In this document: piece by piece, positions 44,814 to 55,830 of the stretch
How the letters are laid out: each line of letters begins with the position of its first letter
How positions within the stretch are numbered: position 1 is the first letter of the stretch
Assembly: GCA_023101885.1 (NCBI GenBank)
Contig: JALPQD010000075.1
Location: 2,720,930-2,784,929 of the forward strand
Length of the DNA: 64,000 bases
DNA from: Typhlomys cinereus
Taxonomy: Eukaryota > Chordata > Mammalia > Rodentia > Platacanthomyidae
Reading direction: 5' to 3'
Program-made: the position numbers and the translations under genes
The notes under the pieces: model-generated
What the model was told of the DNA's origin: nothing
What the model saw: the letters and a program-made list of their open reading frames with translations, nothing else
Database searches by the model: none

Positions 44814-44987
44814 TTCCTCCCATGTGTATGACTATTAAGATAGGAGCTGGTCCGCTGCTCCCACAAGTACCATGCATTCCCTGCCATAATGGACTCTCTT
44901 CTCTCTGGAACTATTAGCCAAATAGTAACCCCTTTCTCCCTTAAGTTGCTTGGGTTGGAGTATTTTATCACAACCACAGTAGGAAAA
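44643..44987 (+). repeat. ERVL/MaLR-like LTR with internal (CT)20
   Basis: 'ttaggaagtggagacttgct', 'cctgccataatggactctct', 'agtaacccctttctccctta' and the end 'tcacaaccacagtaggaaa' follow the LTR family. A pure CT run sits at 44771-44810, at the place where other copies have a short CT stretch. Confidence 0.7.
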
Positions 44988-45404
44988 CTGGAGCAGAGTC
45001 CTTGCCTTCCCACCTGATGACCAGGCAGTATTTCCTAAATGTGCAAAAACCCATTGATCATGATTAGAGGCCGGTTCTCTTCTTCCACCATGCGTGTGTT
45101 CTGTTTCAAAATGAATGCTAATGCTCACATATCGTCGTGTAACCTACTTTGTCACATATTGGTAAAATGTCTTATGCATATCGATTATACTAATGCCATT
45201 TAGTGGACTCTGTGTATTTGACCGTTCTGATCCGGGGCTAACTACCTTATAAACATAATTCTACTTAATCCTCATAAGGAATTGATGAGCTGCATGCATT
45301 AGAGGAACAAACTGAGAATTAAGCCTAGAAATTGACTAATAAATTGGCTAATGACATGGCTGGAAGACCTTGTATTTAAACTTAAGCCTGACTTCAGGTT
45401 GAGG
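44988..45404. repeat. Unassigned plus a MIR-like antisense patch at 45220-45345
   Basis: 'cttaatcctcataaggaatt' and 'gaggaacaaactgagaatta' match reversed MIR. The remainder is unassigned. Confidence 0.4.
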
Positions 45405-45580
45405 GTAGTTTTCTTTTTAATTTGTTTATTTGAAAGAGAGAAAAAGAGAAGAGGCACATGCCTCTGGTCAGAGGACAGTTTTCAGAAGTCCTTTTGCCAT
45501 GTGGGCTTCCAGGGATCAAACTCAGGTCACTAGGTTTATGAGCAGGTGCCTTACCTGCTGGGCTATCCCAACAGCCCCTG
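45405..45580 (-). repeat. tRNA-derived SINE (B3-like), antisense
   Basis: 'aatttgtttatttgaaagag' (reversed tail), 'ttttgccatgtgggcttcc', reversed B-box 'gggatcaaactcagg', reversed head 'gggctatcccaacagcccc'. Confidence 0.8.
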
Positions 45581-45829
45581 TGCTGATATTTTTAATCACT
45601 ATGTTCTCTTGCCATTCCTATCGTCAAAATAGCATCTAAAAAAACAGGTCATTATTACTGTTTGCCTGCAATACCAGACTGTTTATTCCCTGCGCTGCTA
45701 GGATTGTTTGATTACCGGTGAAACTGAACACATCCTTTCATGTCTGTTGGCTATTGGTACTTCCTTTGTGGATTGTCTATTCTGTCCCTTGCATGGCATA
45801 CATGTCTGAAATGTTTCCTTTAGAGATTG
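45581..45829. other. Unassigned non-coding sequence
   Basis: Nothing recognisable. Confidence 0.35.
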
Positions 45830-45935
45830 AGTCAGATGATCTGAATTCTAATCACAGCCCTGCTCCTAATTAGCTCAGCCAGGGCAGGGAAAGAAAAAAA
45901 TCCTCACTGAGCGTCCTGAGTTTCCCATTTGCTCT
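45830..45935 (+). repeat. MIR-like fragment
   Basis: 'atgatctgaattctaatcac' and 'agccctgctcctaattagct' track the MIR core. Confidence 0.5.
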
Positions 45936-46079
45936 TGTGGCAGACTAGCAGGTTCAATGAAATGTTCCCACGCCCTTGCCTAAAGTTTGTCAGCTCTATC
46001 CAGCAGCCTGTTTGCTCGCTCTTGATCCTCGTCACTGGCAAAGGTCATTTTGTGGTCTATTTTCATTTCAGAATTTAAA

Positions 46080-46372
46080 GAGAGGGGCTGACGAGGTAGC
46101 TCCATCGGCAATGCACTTGCTTGAGAATGTGGGTTTGAGTCCTAGCAGCTATGTAAAAGCTGGGCATAGTGGAGTGTGTCTGTCACCCAGCCCGGAAGAG
46201 ATAGATCCCGGGGTGCCACTGGTCAGCTAGTCTAGCTGATTCCAGATTTAGTGGGAGACCTTATTGCAAGAAAAATGATGTGGGGGGAAAAAAAAACGCC
46301 TGATGTTGACCTCTGACCTCAAGAGGAAGAGGGAGAGAGAAGAGAGAAAAGAACAAGAGAGAAGAGAGAGGG
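46080..46372 (+). repeat. tRNA-derived SINE (B3-like)
   Basis: Head 'ggggctgacgaggtagctcc', 'gggtttgagtcctagcagc', body 'aaaagctgggcatagtggag', then a purine-rich A-run and GAGA part. Confidence 0.7.
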
Positions 46373-46935
46373 GCCTTAAAGAGAGGCTTCTACTCAGACA
46401 CATCACCCACCCTTGGGATTCCCACGCCTGAGATCCCAGCAAGCACTCTGTGTGCTGGGCCATGTTCCATCCCTTTCCACCTTCTCTCTCCTGATGCAGC
46501 AGGTCCTTGGACTTCCTTCTACTCGGATCATAGCCTGCTCTCTGCTGGGGTTCCCCGGACTACTAGTCCTGGGCCCACCGCTCTTTCCATTTGAACATTC
46601 TGGGGACAGAACGGTGTCGCTGGGATCCCCTGAACTCCCGGTGGCCCTCTGGCCTTGATCCCTTGCGCAGGCTGTTCCCTCTGTCTCCTGCGCTCAGCTT
46701 CCTTTTCGCTGCTGATCCGACTTCCAGGCGTCTTCCTCTGGGCCCGGGGAAGCTACCTGGCTCCAAGCCGAGGCCACCTGGGGCAGCTGAACCTTAGGTA
46801 AAGTAACTCGTGTAACGGGGGAGTGATGCTTTCCACCTCTTAAGATGGTTGAGGGAAGGAAATGAGGGGATGTACTCCAAATTTGATACAAAATATTGGA
46901 TTTAGACTGTCCCTTCCCCCTTTGGGCATTCATGT
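46373..46935. other. Unassigned non-coding sequence
   Basis: A frame ends at 'aaccttag|gtaaag' (46797), donor-like, but there is no start or conservation evidence. Confidence 0.35.
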
Positions 46936-47227
46936 TGTTAGAGCTATTCTCCTTTGCGTTGCTATGAGACAATGCTCATACATGGTTTAAGGGGAGAAAG
47001 AGGAGACAGTTATTTGGCTTATGGCTCCAGAAGGGATATAGTCCATTACAGCAAGAATCACAAAGCAGAAGGCATGGATGGAGGTAGATGCAGGAGGCTA
47101 ACTCAGGTCACTACCACCATCCGTGAGGCTGAGGAAGCAACTGAGAGCAGGGCCAGACCACCAAACCTCAAGACTTGCCTCTTGAGATGTGCCTTCCTCC
47201 AGCAAGGCTCCAACTCCTAAAGGTGCC
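46936..47227 (-). repeat. ERVL/MaLR-like LTR, antisense, truncated
   Basis: Begins 'tgttagagctattctccttt', has 'ttatggctccagaagggata' and 'ccttcctccagcaaggctcc', and stops where the next copy starts. Confidence 0.75.
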
Positions 47228-47576
47228 TGTAGCATTACTCTTTCCTGTTGCTGTGAGATAATGTTCAAACCCAACTTAAAGGGGGAAAAGGGAGATTTAT
47301 TTGGCTTACGATTCCAGAGGAGAGCTATGGTCCATTATGGAGGAAAAGGCATGGTTGGCTGGCAGAAGCTGGAGGCAGCTTAAGTCACATCTACCATGGA
47401 AGCTGAGAGAACGAACTGCAAGAGCTCATTGCTAGCAGGAAGCAAGGCAGGGCTAATCAACATCAGAGTCCTCCAACAATGTGAGGCCTCCCAAAGGTAC
47501 CACGACCTTCCCAAACATCGACTAAGGATTCAAACACATGAGCTGGTCGGGGACAAATCACATTCATGCCATGACC
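47228..47576 (-). repeat. ERVL/MaLR-like LTR, antisense, directly adjoining
   Basis: Begins 'tgtagcattactctttcctg' and ends 'cattcatgccatgac'. Same orientation and family as the preceding one, so this is a tandem LTR pair. Confidence 0.75.
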
Positions 47577-47599
47577 CATGCATACAACTATTTTAGTAA

Positions 47600-48450
47600 T
47601 CCGAGTTTTTTAGGGCAAAAATCTTGGCTCTAGAAGTTCCCCCCAACCCCCAGCGAGGCTCAGCCACCTGCTGTCAGCACACCAGTTGAAGATGAGTAAT
47701 GGTGAAAAGCAGAGATGTATTCAGAATGGCTACACTGGGGGAAAAAAAACAAGATAAAGGATCCAGTGATCTTGTCAAGGTCAGTTTTGGGGGTACTGGC
47801 ATGCCTGGGGCAAGGGGTCCCCATGACTAAGCGGTTCTGGTCGAAGTATGGTCTGGTTGGTCGTTGTCTTCGCTCTGGTTCTGCGAGATCTGAAGGCACC
47901 CTTACCCATGCTTGGGAGGTGTGGGGGGGACCATCTGGTTCCCGTGAGATGATCAGTTCTGCTCCAGGATGCAGCCTCACCCCCATGGATAACCGCCCCC
48001 TCCCCCCACAATCTGGCAAACAGGCAAGGGGTCTGTCCTCGGAGGTTTTATTCTTCCTGGGACCCAAAGTGGCATCAGGTTTAGGACAGTGACCTACCTG
48101 TGTGACTTGAGCCTTCAAGAAGGGCATGACGTAGTTTAGACAGACACCCTCGAATGATTAACACGCCGACCCCCAGAAGTAAACAGGCCACTCAAAGCGA
48201 AGAAGGCCAGTCAGGAAACAGACAGGCAAAGACCTCGGCCAGGCTTTCGCCAAGCTGCGCGTTCCCTCCTGGGCCCAGTGAGAAGCCGGTGTCGTATGGC
48301 CGGTGCAGCTTCCAGGTGCGGGTCTCAGGACCGCATCTGCGCGGCCATCTAGTCATCTGCAACGCCTCCTTGGCTCAAGGGAATTCTCAGATCACAGTGC
48401 AGATACCTTCGGGGAAACTTCTGTGGTAGTTATCTCCTTTTGGTGGTCCT
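47600..48450. other. Unassigned CpG-bearing segment, possibly LTR-derived
   Basis: Has moderate CpG and no SINE. On the minus strand the right-to-left reading ends with a T-rich part near 47740 and 'ctgaatacatctctgctttt', which could be a degenerate LTR end. A minus 155-codon open frame (47660-48127) covers it and carries a donor-like CAG|GTAGGT near its start. I cannot name it. It may be an endogenous retroviral LTR/leader or unique DNA. Confidence 0.3.
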
Positions 48451-48519
48451 GCTGTGGTTCGTTATTTGTTTTACTCATAGCCTATCAGAAGACAAAGTTA
48501 ATTACATAAAAAAAAATGA

Positions 48520-48888
48520 TGCCTTGAAACCAGGAGGTGGCAATTTACTTCTGTAATCCCAACGCTAGGGTGGCTGAATCAGGAGGATCTCACAAAATTC
48601 AGAGGCCTCGTGTAAATTCCAGGACTCCTTAGGCTGCAAAGTAAGACCTTGTCTTGAAACACAAAACCAGGGCTGGGGGTACAGCTCAGTTGGTAGAGTG
48701 CTTGCCTAGCAGTCTTGAAATTCTCAGTTTGATCTCCAACAACCAATAAAACTAGGTGTGGTGGTACATGCTTCCAATCTCAACGCACTATAATCCCAGC
48801 AGGAGGATCAAAAGTTTAGCCAGTTTCAGCTGCATAGGAGTTCTAGCCAGCCTGGGATACAGGAGACCTAAAAAAAAAAAAAAGTCTT
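48520..48888 (+). repeat. B1 - ID/B1 (B4-like) cluster
   Basis: First B1-like unit 48525-48665 ('cttctgtaatcccaacgcta', 'gtaagaccttgtcttgaaac'), then an ID-like head 48668-48735 ('ggtacagctcagttggtaga'), then a second B1 half 48755-48885 with an A13 tail. Confidence 0.75.
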
Positions 48889-49160
48889 GGGCTGGATGGA
48901 GAGATGGCTGGGCGGTTAAGCATCTGTCTCAAAAGCAGAAGGTCCTGAGTTCGGATTGGATCCCACATAAAAACACCAGGGGAAATAGAGGCTGCCTGTA
49001 CTTCTGAGCCTGGGAAATTCCAGAGCAAAACAAATAAGAGGAAGAAGCAATTCGGGGGTAATTCCTGAAGTCACCTTTGGGCCTCCGTAAGCATGCACAG
49101 TGCCCTCTGACACACATAGACACACACGCAGGAAAACAAAAAAGACTTTAAAAAAAAAAG
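48889..49160 (+). repeat. tRNA-derived SINE
   Basis: Head 'ggagagatggctgggcggtt', 'agaaggtcctgagttcgga', body 'cagagcaaaacaaataagag', short CA part, A-rich end. Confidence 0.9.
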
Positions 49161-49319
49161 AATCAGATGTTGAGAATTGGGGGGCAAGGATGCTAACTTG
49201 GGAAACAAATGCCACTTAGGCGAGACTTGGAGACAGTTGTCCTTGTGCTGTAGCCATGAATATTCTTAGAATACATTTCAAGTCCTCTTGCTCTTCCCTC
49301 CCACTCCCAACTCCGGCGT
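49161..49319. other. Unassigned non-coding sequence
   Basis: Nothing recognisable. Confidence 0.35.
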
Positions 49320-49564
49320 AACTTTGTCCTCATGGGCGGGTGTCTCCGTAAGGATCCTCACAGCGGCGTCTGCATCCCTGAATGTCTGTCGTACAACCTG
49401 TCCAGGCACCTGAGCCATACGAGACCTCAATGCAGCTGCCACCACTAAAGTCCAAAGGGAGCGGACAGGCGGGGAAACGGACTTCCGGGGAAGGAGGTGG
49501 GAGCCAGGGAGCGAGAAGCGAGAGAGCCAGCGAGCCAGGAGGAGATGGTAAGGGAAGAGGGAGG
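49320..49564 (+). promoter_or_regulatory. Short CpG-enriched segment with ATG-donor junction, possible alternative first exon
   Basis: CpG is clearly higher than in the flanks ('gggagcggacaggcgg', 'acggacttccggggaagg'; the latter contains an ETS-type CTTCCGG core). It ends with an ATG at 49545-49547 directly followed by GTAAGG, a consensus donor. Size and CpG are modest, so this is only a candidate. It lies 13.7 kb inside the putative intron 1. Confidence 0.3.
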
Positions 49565-49990
49565 CTTCGGGCTTATTGAAAATTGAGATGTCATTGGGGG
49601 AAGAAAAATCAATGCAGGCTATGAATCTTTTAGTGCAGATTGATGGTAAGAAGCATCGCCCCAGCTTTTCTTCAAGGGTTCAAAAAAATAATTATCCATG
49701 CACATTAGCTGGCGCTTCTTTACAGAAAAAACAGAGCCTCTCAAGGGCTGTATTTCAGAAAGACTTTAAAATAGAAGAGTTGCCTCGCGCGGGCGAATCG
49801 ATGGCTGGCCACTCCCTACGGTGCTGCCTGCGTTTAGCATCAGGCCTAAGAGCTGAGACGCAGGGCCCTGGCTCATTAAGATCAATTCTGGCTCTCGCTA
49901 ACAGTAAATACCTGGCCTGAAGGACAAAAATAACCCTCCTCTTCCCTCCGCGAGGGTTGCCGGCACTTTTTGAGGGGAGATCTGAACAGC
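49565..49990. other. Probable conserved non-coding element
   Basis: SINE-free, with words such as 'gaatcttttagtgcagattg', 'ataattatccatgcacatta' and 'cgcgggcgaatcgatggctg'. Both AT-rich homeodomain-type sites and undegraded CpGs occur together, a pattern usual in enhancer-type conserved DNA. The 114-codon plus frame and 100-codon minus frame are then fortuitous. Inference. Confidence 0.4.
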
Positions 49991-50394
49991 GGCTACACCC
50001 TCCAGTTAGGGCACGGACAACACACCCACGGTCCAACTTCAACCAGAGCCCACCCAACTCGGGGAACCAGTGAGTGTATTGAGTTTACTTCCAGAGAAGG
50101 CCTGGGTGCTTACAGGAGTGTGGGTGTCCCCAAAGCAGTCAGATCACCAAAAATTCTCACCCTGGCATGGAAGACAACTTCCTCCCAGCTGCATAGACAG
50201 ACCCTCCCCTTCCGTCGCCTGGCCACAGTCTGTAAACTCTAGTGTCTCCTGAGACCCCAGGCCACATACAGTTAGGGCAGAATTACCGACAGCTGACCTG
50301 GGCAAAGGAGGGAGGGGCTGGGCTCTCAGGCGAAAGTCCCATGACCTCCCCACCCCTTTCTTTTCTTCTATGAGGGAATGTCAACATGCCCAGT
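49991..50394. other. Unassigned non-coding sequence
   Basis: Nothing recognisable. Confidence 0.4.
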
Positions 50395-50470
50395 CTTTTT
50401 TATTTATTTATGTATTTGCATGTGCATGTGTGTGTGGACAAGTGTGTATTGTGTGTACTGAAGAGCACTC

Positions 50471-50512
<42 letters not shown>

Positions 50513-50792
50513 CGCACTTGTATATGTGTGGAAACCAGAGTTGATGTCAGGTGAACCTTTTTCCACCTTGTTTATTTTTTACATTTCATTTCCTTACTTG
50601 AGAGAAAAGAAAAAATGAGAGACAGAGAGAGAGAGATAGAGAGAGATCGGACAAACAGGCTCACAGGCACGCACATTCCTCTTGTCAGAGGGCAACTTTC
50701 AGAAATCTGTTCTTCTACCATGCGGGCTCCGAGATTGGAAGTCAGAACATCAGGTTTATGCACAGATATCTTTCCATGCTGAGCCACCTTGT
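50395..50792 (-). repeat. Two abutting antisense SINEs with GT and GA tracts
   Basis: 50395-50560 has the reversed tail 'tatttatttatgtatttgca', a pure GT run 50475-50505 and 'ggaaaccagagttgatgtca'. 50573-50792 has a GAGA run, 'gttcttctaccatgcgggct' and the reversed head 'tgctgagccaccttgtcgac'. Confidence 0.7.
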
Positions 50793-51075
50793 CGACCTCA
50801 TTCATTCATTCACTCATTCCTTCATTCATTTATTCATCTCAGACAGAATCTATCACTAAACCTGGAGCTTGCTGCCATTGTTAGACCTGATGCCCAACAA
50901 TTTCCAGAAACTTTCTGCCTGTCTCCACCTTCCAGCACTCTCTCCTTGTCTTCTGTCTCCGTCCCTGTCTCTGTCTCTCTCTCTCTGAGTATAGACGCTG
51001 GGGAATCTGAACTCAGGTCCCTATGGGATGCACAGAATGTATTTTAGAGCTTGAGCCATGTCTCTAGCCATACTG
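50793..51075 (-). repeat. SINE (B4-like), antisense, with (ATTC)n
   Basis: ATTC units 50800-50840, 'taaacctggagcttgctgcc', CT-rich middle, 'ggaatctgaactcaggtcc' and the reversed head 'gagccatgtctctagcc'. Confidence 0.65.
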
Positions 51076-51089
51076 ATTTCTGTTTGTGT

Positions 51090-51245
51090 TTTGTTGTGTT
51101 TTTAAGAGGTCCCATTCTGAAGCCCAGGCTGGCCTGGGCCTGAAACTCACTATTAGCTCAGGCTGGCCCAGGAACTCGCTATTGCTTCGTGGCAATCCAC
51201 CTTCCTTAACCTCCTGGTGTGAACCACCAGCCATGGCAATCTACC
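51090..51245 (-). repeat. B1 SINE, antisense
   Basis: 'aagcccaggctggcctgggc' occurs twice in shifted form ('ctcaggctggcccaggaact'), then 'gaaccaccagccatgg'. An internally duplicated reversed B1. Confidence 0.7.
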
Positions 51246-51609
51246 CTTAGAAAATGTCCCAAGGGAAAAAAAAAATCTATTTCTGTTACGTTTAAATGCA
51301 GGTCTCACATGTTCACACTATCTCCTCTGGAAGTAAAGAGGTCTGAATGACAGCAGGGAAGGACTTGTCTGGCAAGAGTGAGGCCGACATACTTGGGTGG
51401 GACTAGAGACCTAATGTGCACCTTCCGGGAAATGTCTCCTCTTTGTTCCCTCTCCCAGGAGCTTGAGATGTGCTCCTTTACAAAGGTGGCTGTTAAGGGT
51501 GGGCATTGCATTTCTAGGGGGTATTCAGTTCCCTTGCAGCTCAATCAGAGGAACTTTCTTCTCTAGTAGTGTAGACACGTGCATACCCCCTATGATCCAC
51601 ATCCACAGG
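51246..51609. other. Unassigned non-coding sequence
   Basis: Nothing recognisable. Confidence 0.4.
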
Positions 51610-51870
51610 GCTCATTAAATAAGACCCCGTACATTGCGATGAAATCCAGCCTCTGAATGGTCCAATCCTTCCTCACATTACTTCGGGGACGCGCCGAGAA
51701 TGCAGAGCTGATTATGTCACACCTCCAGGCAGATGTTTTTGACAACTTTTTATCTCCTCCAGAATGGATTCCCAACTCCTTACAGTAACCGGTATTTACC
51801 TGGCTTATCCAAATAAGAATGCCCCTTCCCTACCTCACCTTGCCCCCGCCCTGCACTTCAGAAGCAAATG
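51610..51870 (+). repeat. L2 fragment
   Basis: 'gagctgattatgtcacacct', 'agaatggattcccaactcct' and 'ccccttccctacctcacctt' are collinear with the L2 3' half. Confidence 0.6.
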
Positions 51871-53489
51871 CTCTCAAACCTTTTTTTTTTTTTTTAAACC
51901 AGAAGAAGGATTGCATAGAGACCACACTGGTTGGTTAGACAGATCTCTTCTTAACAACAACAGAAAAAGGAGAGGGGAGGGAAGCTGGGGTTAATACTCA
52001 ATATGTTTGTACAAGTAGAAAACAAATAAAAATGGAGGGAAAAAATAACTAGCAAGAAGACTTTTCTGATAATATTTTATATATATACATAAAATATGTA
52101 AAATTAAAAAATCAATTTTTTAAATGAAAGATTGTATTTTTCATTTGGTTGATAAAAAACATTCAAAAGACTCTGTAGAATTCAGAGTCACGATAGGAAG
52201 GGATCATTTCAAAATTTCTCAGAGGAACTGTGGCTGATCTCTGTAAATCATTAAATGGTGTGTCAGCCACAGTATGGAACAAAGCGTGTTACTGATGTGG
52301 TCTGTGGACGTGCAACACTCTATTACTCCACCCACCGCTCCTCAGTTGGTACCCGCAGCATCCTCAGCCAGCCCCAGACGCCAGGTGTTTAGGAAATCAC
52401 TGCTCATCTCTCTCTGCCCTTTGTATCATCTACATCTCACTCCTGACACCCAGGAAGGGGGCCTGTGGGTCTACCAGAGAGGGTGTCTTTTCTATTTTAG
52501 CTGATTTAAATTTAAAATTGCAATGGACTTTTGTTGTCCCCTCCCCCATAGTTCTCCCCTCCCTCTCAGTGAGCAGCTACTTTTCCTACAAGCCTCCCTC
52601 CCACCCGTGGGTCCCGTTTTGTCCCGCACACTGACGTCTAATCTTGTATATGTCTGGGTACCTCTGATGCACCAGGGCCAGCCACCAGCTTTGGCCACCA
52701 ATGATTAGTCCTTGCAGGGTGGGGGTCGCCTGCGTCCCTTCCCTGAGAAGTAGGGTTCTACATGCCCAAGACTGTCTTGATTACATTAACTGATATGGAA
52801 GCGTCAGCCAAATGGTGTTAGAACGGATGAGCATGAGCTAGGAGGATCATCTGTTGCTTTCTGCTCCTGGCTGTGGATGGGCCGGGAGCAGCTGCTTCAC
52901 GCGCCTGCCGCTGTAACTTCTTTGCCACGATCAACCCAGAATCATGGTCAATCAGACGCTTTCTCCCCTGAATTGCTTGAATTGCGGCGGCATGGGGCAA
53001 CACTAAAACACAAGTCCACGTTAGATTCGGCATCCCTTTCGTATTAGTACTGAAATGCACCGCTTGGTTGAGGGATTTCAGAGCGTCTTGCCTGAGGTCC
53101 TCAGACCTCCGTTCTCAAAACAGGCTTTCTGCAGAGAGTTCATCAGCTTCTATTAGGATGCCCACATAAGCCATTCTTATTCGTTATTCTTGTTTTTAGA
53201 CAGACCCCAGGAAGCATTGCAGCCCTGAGCTCTGCTTCACAGTATCCCAGAATAATGGACATGCCGAGTGTCTTGCTGCTGCATGTTGCTTACTCAGTAT
53301 GTGCTGGTCCGGTCGATGGACCCTCAAAGCCCATATGTGACTCTTCCTGATACTCCATCTGATCTCCAATCACTGCCCTCTTTATCCAAGTTCCCTGGGG
53401 CACATCAGCATGATAGCTCTTGCAATCTCACACTGATGTTTATAGTAATCGCCACTATTAAAGGCTTAATAGGTACCATCTGCTTTGAG
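51871..53489. other. Unassigned, AT-rich at 51985-52160
   Basis: T run 51881-51895. The rest has no recognised repeat, and possibly conserved unique DNA at 52800-53060. No supported exon. Confidence 0.4.
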
Positions 53490-53650
53490 GAGGGCTACAG
53501 GGGGTAGATTTAGGCCTGGATTTAAATTTGGACTCTATTGCTTAATATCCTGGTGACCTTGGACAAGCCTTTCAAAACTTTCAGTTTCATATTTCAGAAC
53601 CTTCGTTTCCTAATCTGAAAAGCCATAGCTCTCTCATACATGCAGATGGA
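53490..53650 (+). repeat. MIR-like SINE
   Basis: 'ggtgaccttggacaagcctt' and 'accttcgtttcctaatctga' are the MIR core in order. Confidence 0.65.
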
Positions 53651-53689
53651 TGTGTTTCATACGTGCATGTGTGTGTGTTATATGTCTTG

Positions 53690-54145
53690 CAAAACTGCTT
53701 GTCTTTTCCATCCATATTTAGTGCCCTTGCACTGATCGCTTCTCCTTCATTCTGAAATGCATTTTGCCTCTATGCTTCACCTGCCAACACACCACCTTTT
53801 GAGAGAAGTCTTCCCAGACCTGAGATCTTGAAGGGTTCTCATAGTTCATATTTCTGTTTTATAACCTAGGTTTTTCTTTCATTTTTTTTGAGTGTGTCTG
53901 TGTGTGGGGGGGTGCTCGGTGGTTAGAGCTTTTGCTTCACAAGCAAAAGGACATGAGTTCAGATCCCAGATCCCACATAAAAATGCCAGGCAAATGGGGT
54001 GGCAGCCTGAAAATCCAGCCCTGAAAGGCAGAGCCAGGGAAAACCCCGAGCAAAGTAATAAGGAGGTAAATCAATCCAGGATGCTTCCGGATGTCATCTT
54101 TGGGCCTTCACAGGCGCACACACAGTCAAGTGCCCTCTAGTACAT

Positions 54146-54187
<42 letters not shown>

Positions 54188-54610
54188 AGATCCCTTTGCT
54201 TGTGAAGCAAAAGCCTTAACCACTAAGCCATCTCCCCAGCCCCACCTAGGTTTTTCTGAGCATTCAGACTTGGAGTAGTAACATCCAGAAAGCAGTCACT
54301 GGCAGCTTTTGTCCAGTCTCGTCTTTGTATATAGTGGTAGGAACTTCTCGATCCAGCTTCCTTGGCCCAACTAGTACTTAACTCTGGGAAACATCCGATA
54401 ACCCCTCAGATCACCCTGACCTTCAACTGCTGACACCTTCCTATTCTGTGCTCTTTCTTCGCGGCATTTGCCCAATGAAATGATCGTGTAGGCAAATAAT
54501 CTGTTTGCTCAAGCAGTCCAAAGTCTTGTGGGGCAGGGGTGGAGCCTGACTGGATTGTCCATCACATCCTCAGGGTCTAGAGCACTGCTCAGTGCCTAGG
54601 CGATGTCCCG
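53690..54610 (+). repeat. L2 3' end split by a SINE
   Basis: Left part 53690-53880 ('tgcattttgcctctatgctt', 'gagagaagtcttcccagacc') and right part 54246-54610 ('gcggcatttgcccaatgaaa', 'gagcactgctcagtgcctag') follow L2 order. The SINE lies between. Confidence 0.5.
53900..54243 (+). repeat. SINE with a second, inverted head
   Basis: Sense copy 53905-54185: 'acaagcaaaaggacatgag', body, (CA)20 at 54147-54185. Directly after it, 54186-54243 is the reversed head of the same element ('tttgcttgtgaagcaaaagc', ending 'catctccccagcccc'). The two heads share the same diagnostic 'cttttgcttcacaagcaaa' anticodon-arm region. Confidence 0.85.
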
Positions 54611-55559
54611 GATTAGAGGAGACGCCCTTCTACTTGACAGTCGGTCTCAGTGTTTTTCCCATTCCTCTTAATTCCCAGGGATGAGAAGGAAGGAAGGAAA
54701 GAGTAGGTGTGTGCTTCACGGTGCCTCTGCCAAATCCATCCTTTCTGTTTACAGGTTATTTCCCTTCCATTTTTGTGTAAATCTTGCAAAGAGAAAAAGA
54801 ACAGCATAGAACAGGAATTAAGCAGATGCATTGACCAGCGTTTTGAACCAGCTCATGGCCATTCTATTTCCCCAACACCAGAGAACTGGTCTGTCACTTT
54901 ATTCCCATGATAACACGCTTTTCTTTTGGCTGAATATTAAAATTGAAAAACTTGTCTGGAATGGTGGCTATTTTTTGAGTTTCGTGTTTGTATGCAGTCA
55001 CGCAGGTCTAGTAGACATAGTTTCCCGCCATTATGCAATATGTCTTTCACTTCTTCAGAACATGAGGTCTATTTTTACAGTTCCCACTCTGTGTGCTGAA
55101 TGCAAAAACTGCAGAAGGAGCGCGCCAAGCAAGTCAGGATTTATGTATCAGGCGCTGTCTCCCGGGGATGCGCTATGCTTCCTTCTCTGAGGTTTTTTTT
55201 TTTTTTTTTGCAGGTGGCGTGGGTGGTTGGAAGCTGTTTTATGTTGTGCTTCATTCCCGTTTTCTAATTAGAACATCATCTTTGTCTCCCTAACCCAAAG
55301 GATGCATAAGAAGTGGAGCGTCGAAGATCTGATGATTTGAGTTTCTAGGGAGTAGAAGAAGTAAAATTTTCCTGCCTTTCCTGGTCTTCATATCTTCTTG
55401 TTTATTTTGCTAGAGATGAAATCAAAACTTCAAAACTCTTCGGCTCCACTGACTGCTAAAGTCTTCCTCATTGGGATGCTACGCGAGCATGTGTGTGCAC
55501 GTGTCTGTGATGGTGCGTGGAGACATCAGGTGTCTTCCTCAGTGGTTCTCCACGCCATT
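54611..55559. other. Unassigned, with T19 tract at 55192-55210
   Basis: No repeat recognised. The 119-codon plus frame (54831-55190) is unsupported. Confidence 0.4.
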
Positions 55560-55830
55560 TTCTTTTTTTTTTTCTTTTTTTTTGAGAAAGGGTCTCTCAC
55601 TGAAACTGGAGATTACAGGTTCATCTTGGTGAGCTGGTTAGGAAGAGTCAAGTACAGGTTCAGCTTGGGGAGCGGGTTAGGAAGAGTCAGGGATCTTCCT
55701 CAAGTGCTGGGACTGCAGGCATGTGCTTTCACATGCTGTTTACATGCATGTGGGAGATCACACTCCGCTCCACATGCCTGTGCAGCACGCACTCTGCTGA
55801 CCGAGCCATCTCTGCAGACCTTCAATAGAC
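55560..55830 (-). repeat. B4-like SINE, antisense, with internal duplication
   Basis: T-rich start, 'gagaaagggtctctcactga', a 34-bp unit repeated ('ggttaggaagagtcaagtac' and 'ggttaggaagagtcaggga'), then 'cctcaagtgctgggactgca' and the reversed head 'ccgagccatctctgcagacc'. Confidence 0.7.

Noticed and set aside
46413..46800. Possible exon ending at a GTAAAG donor
   Set aside because: No acceptor, start context or CpG support.
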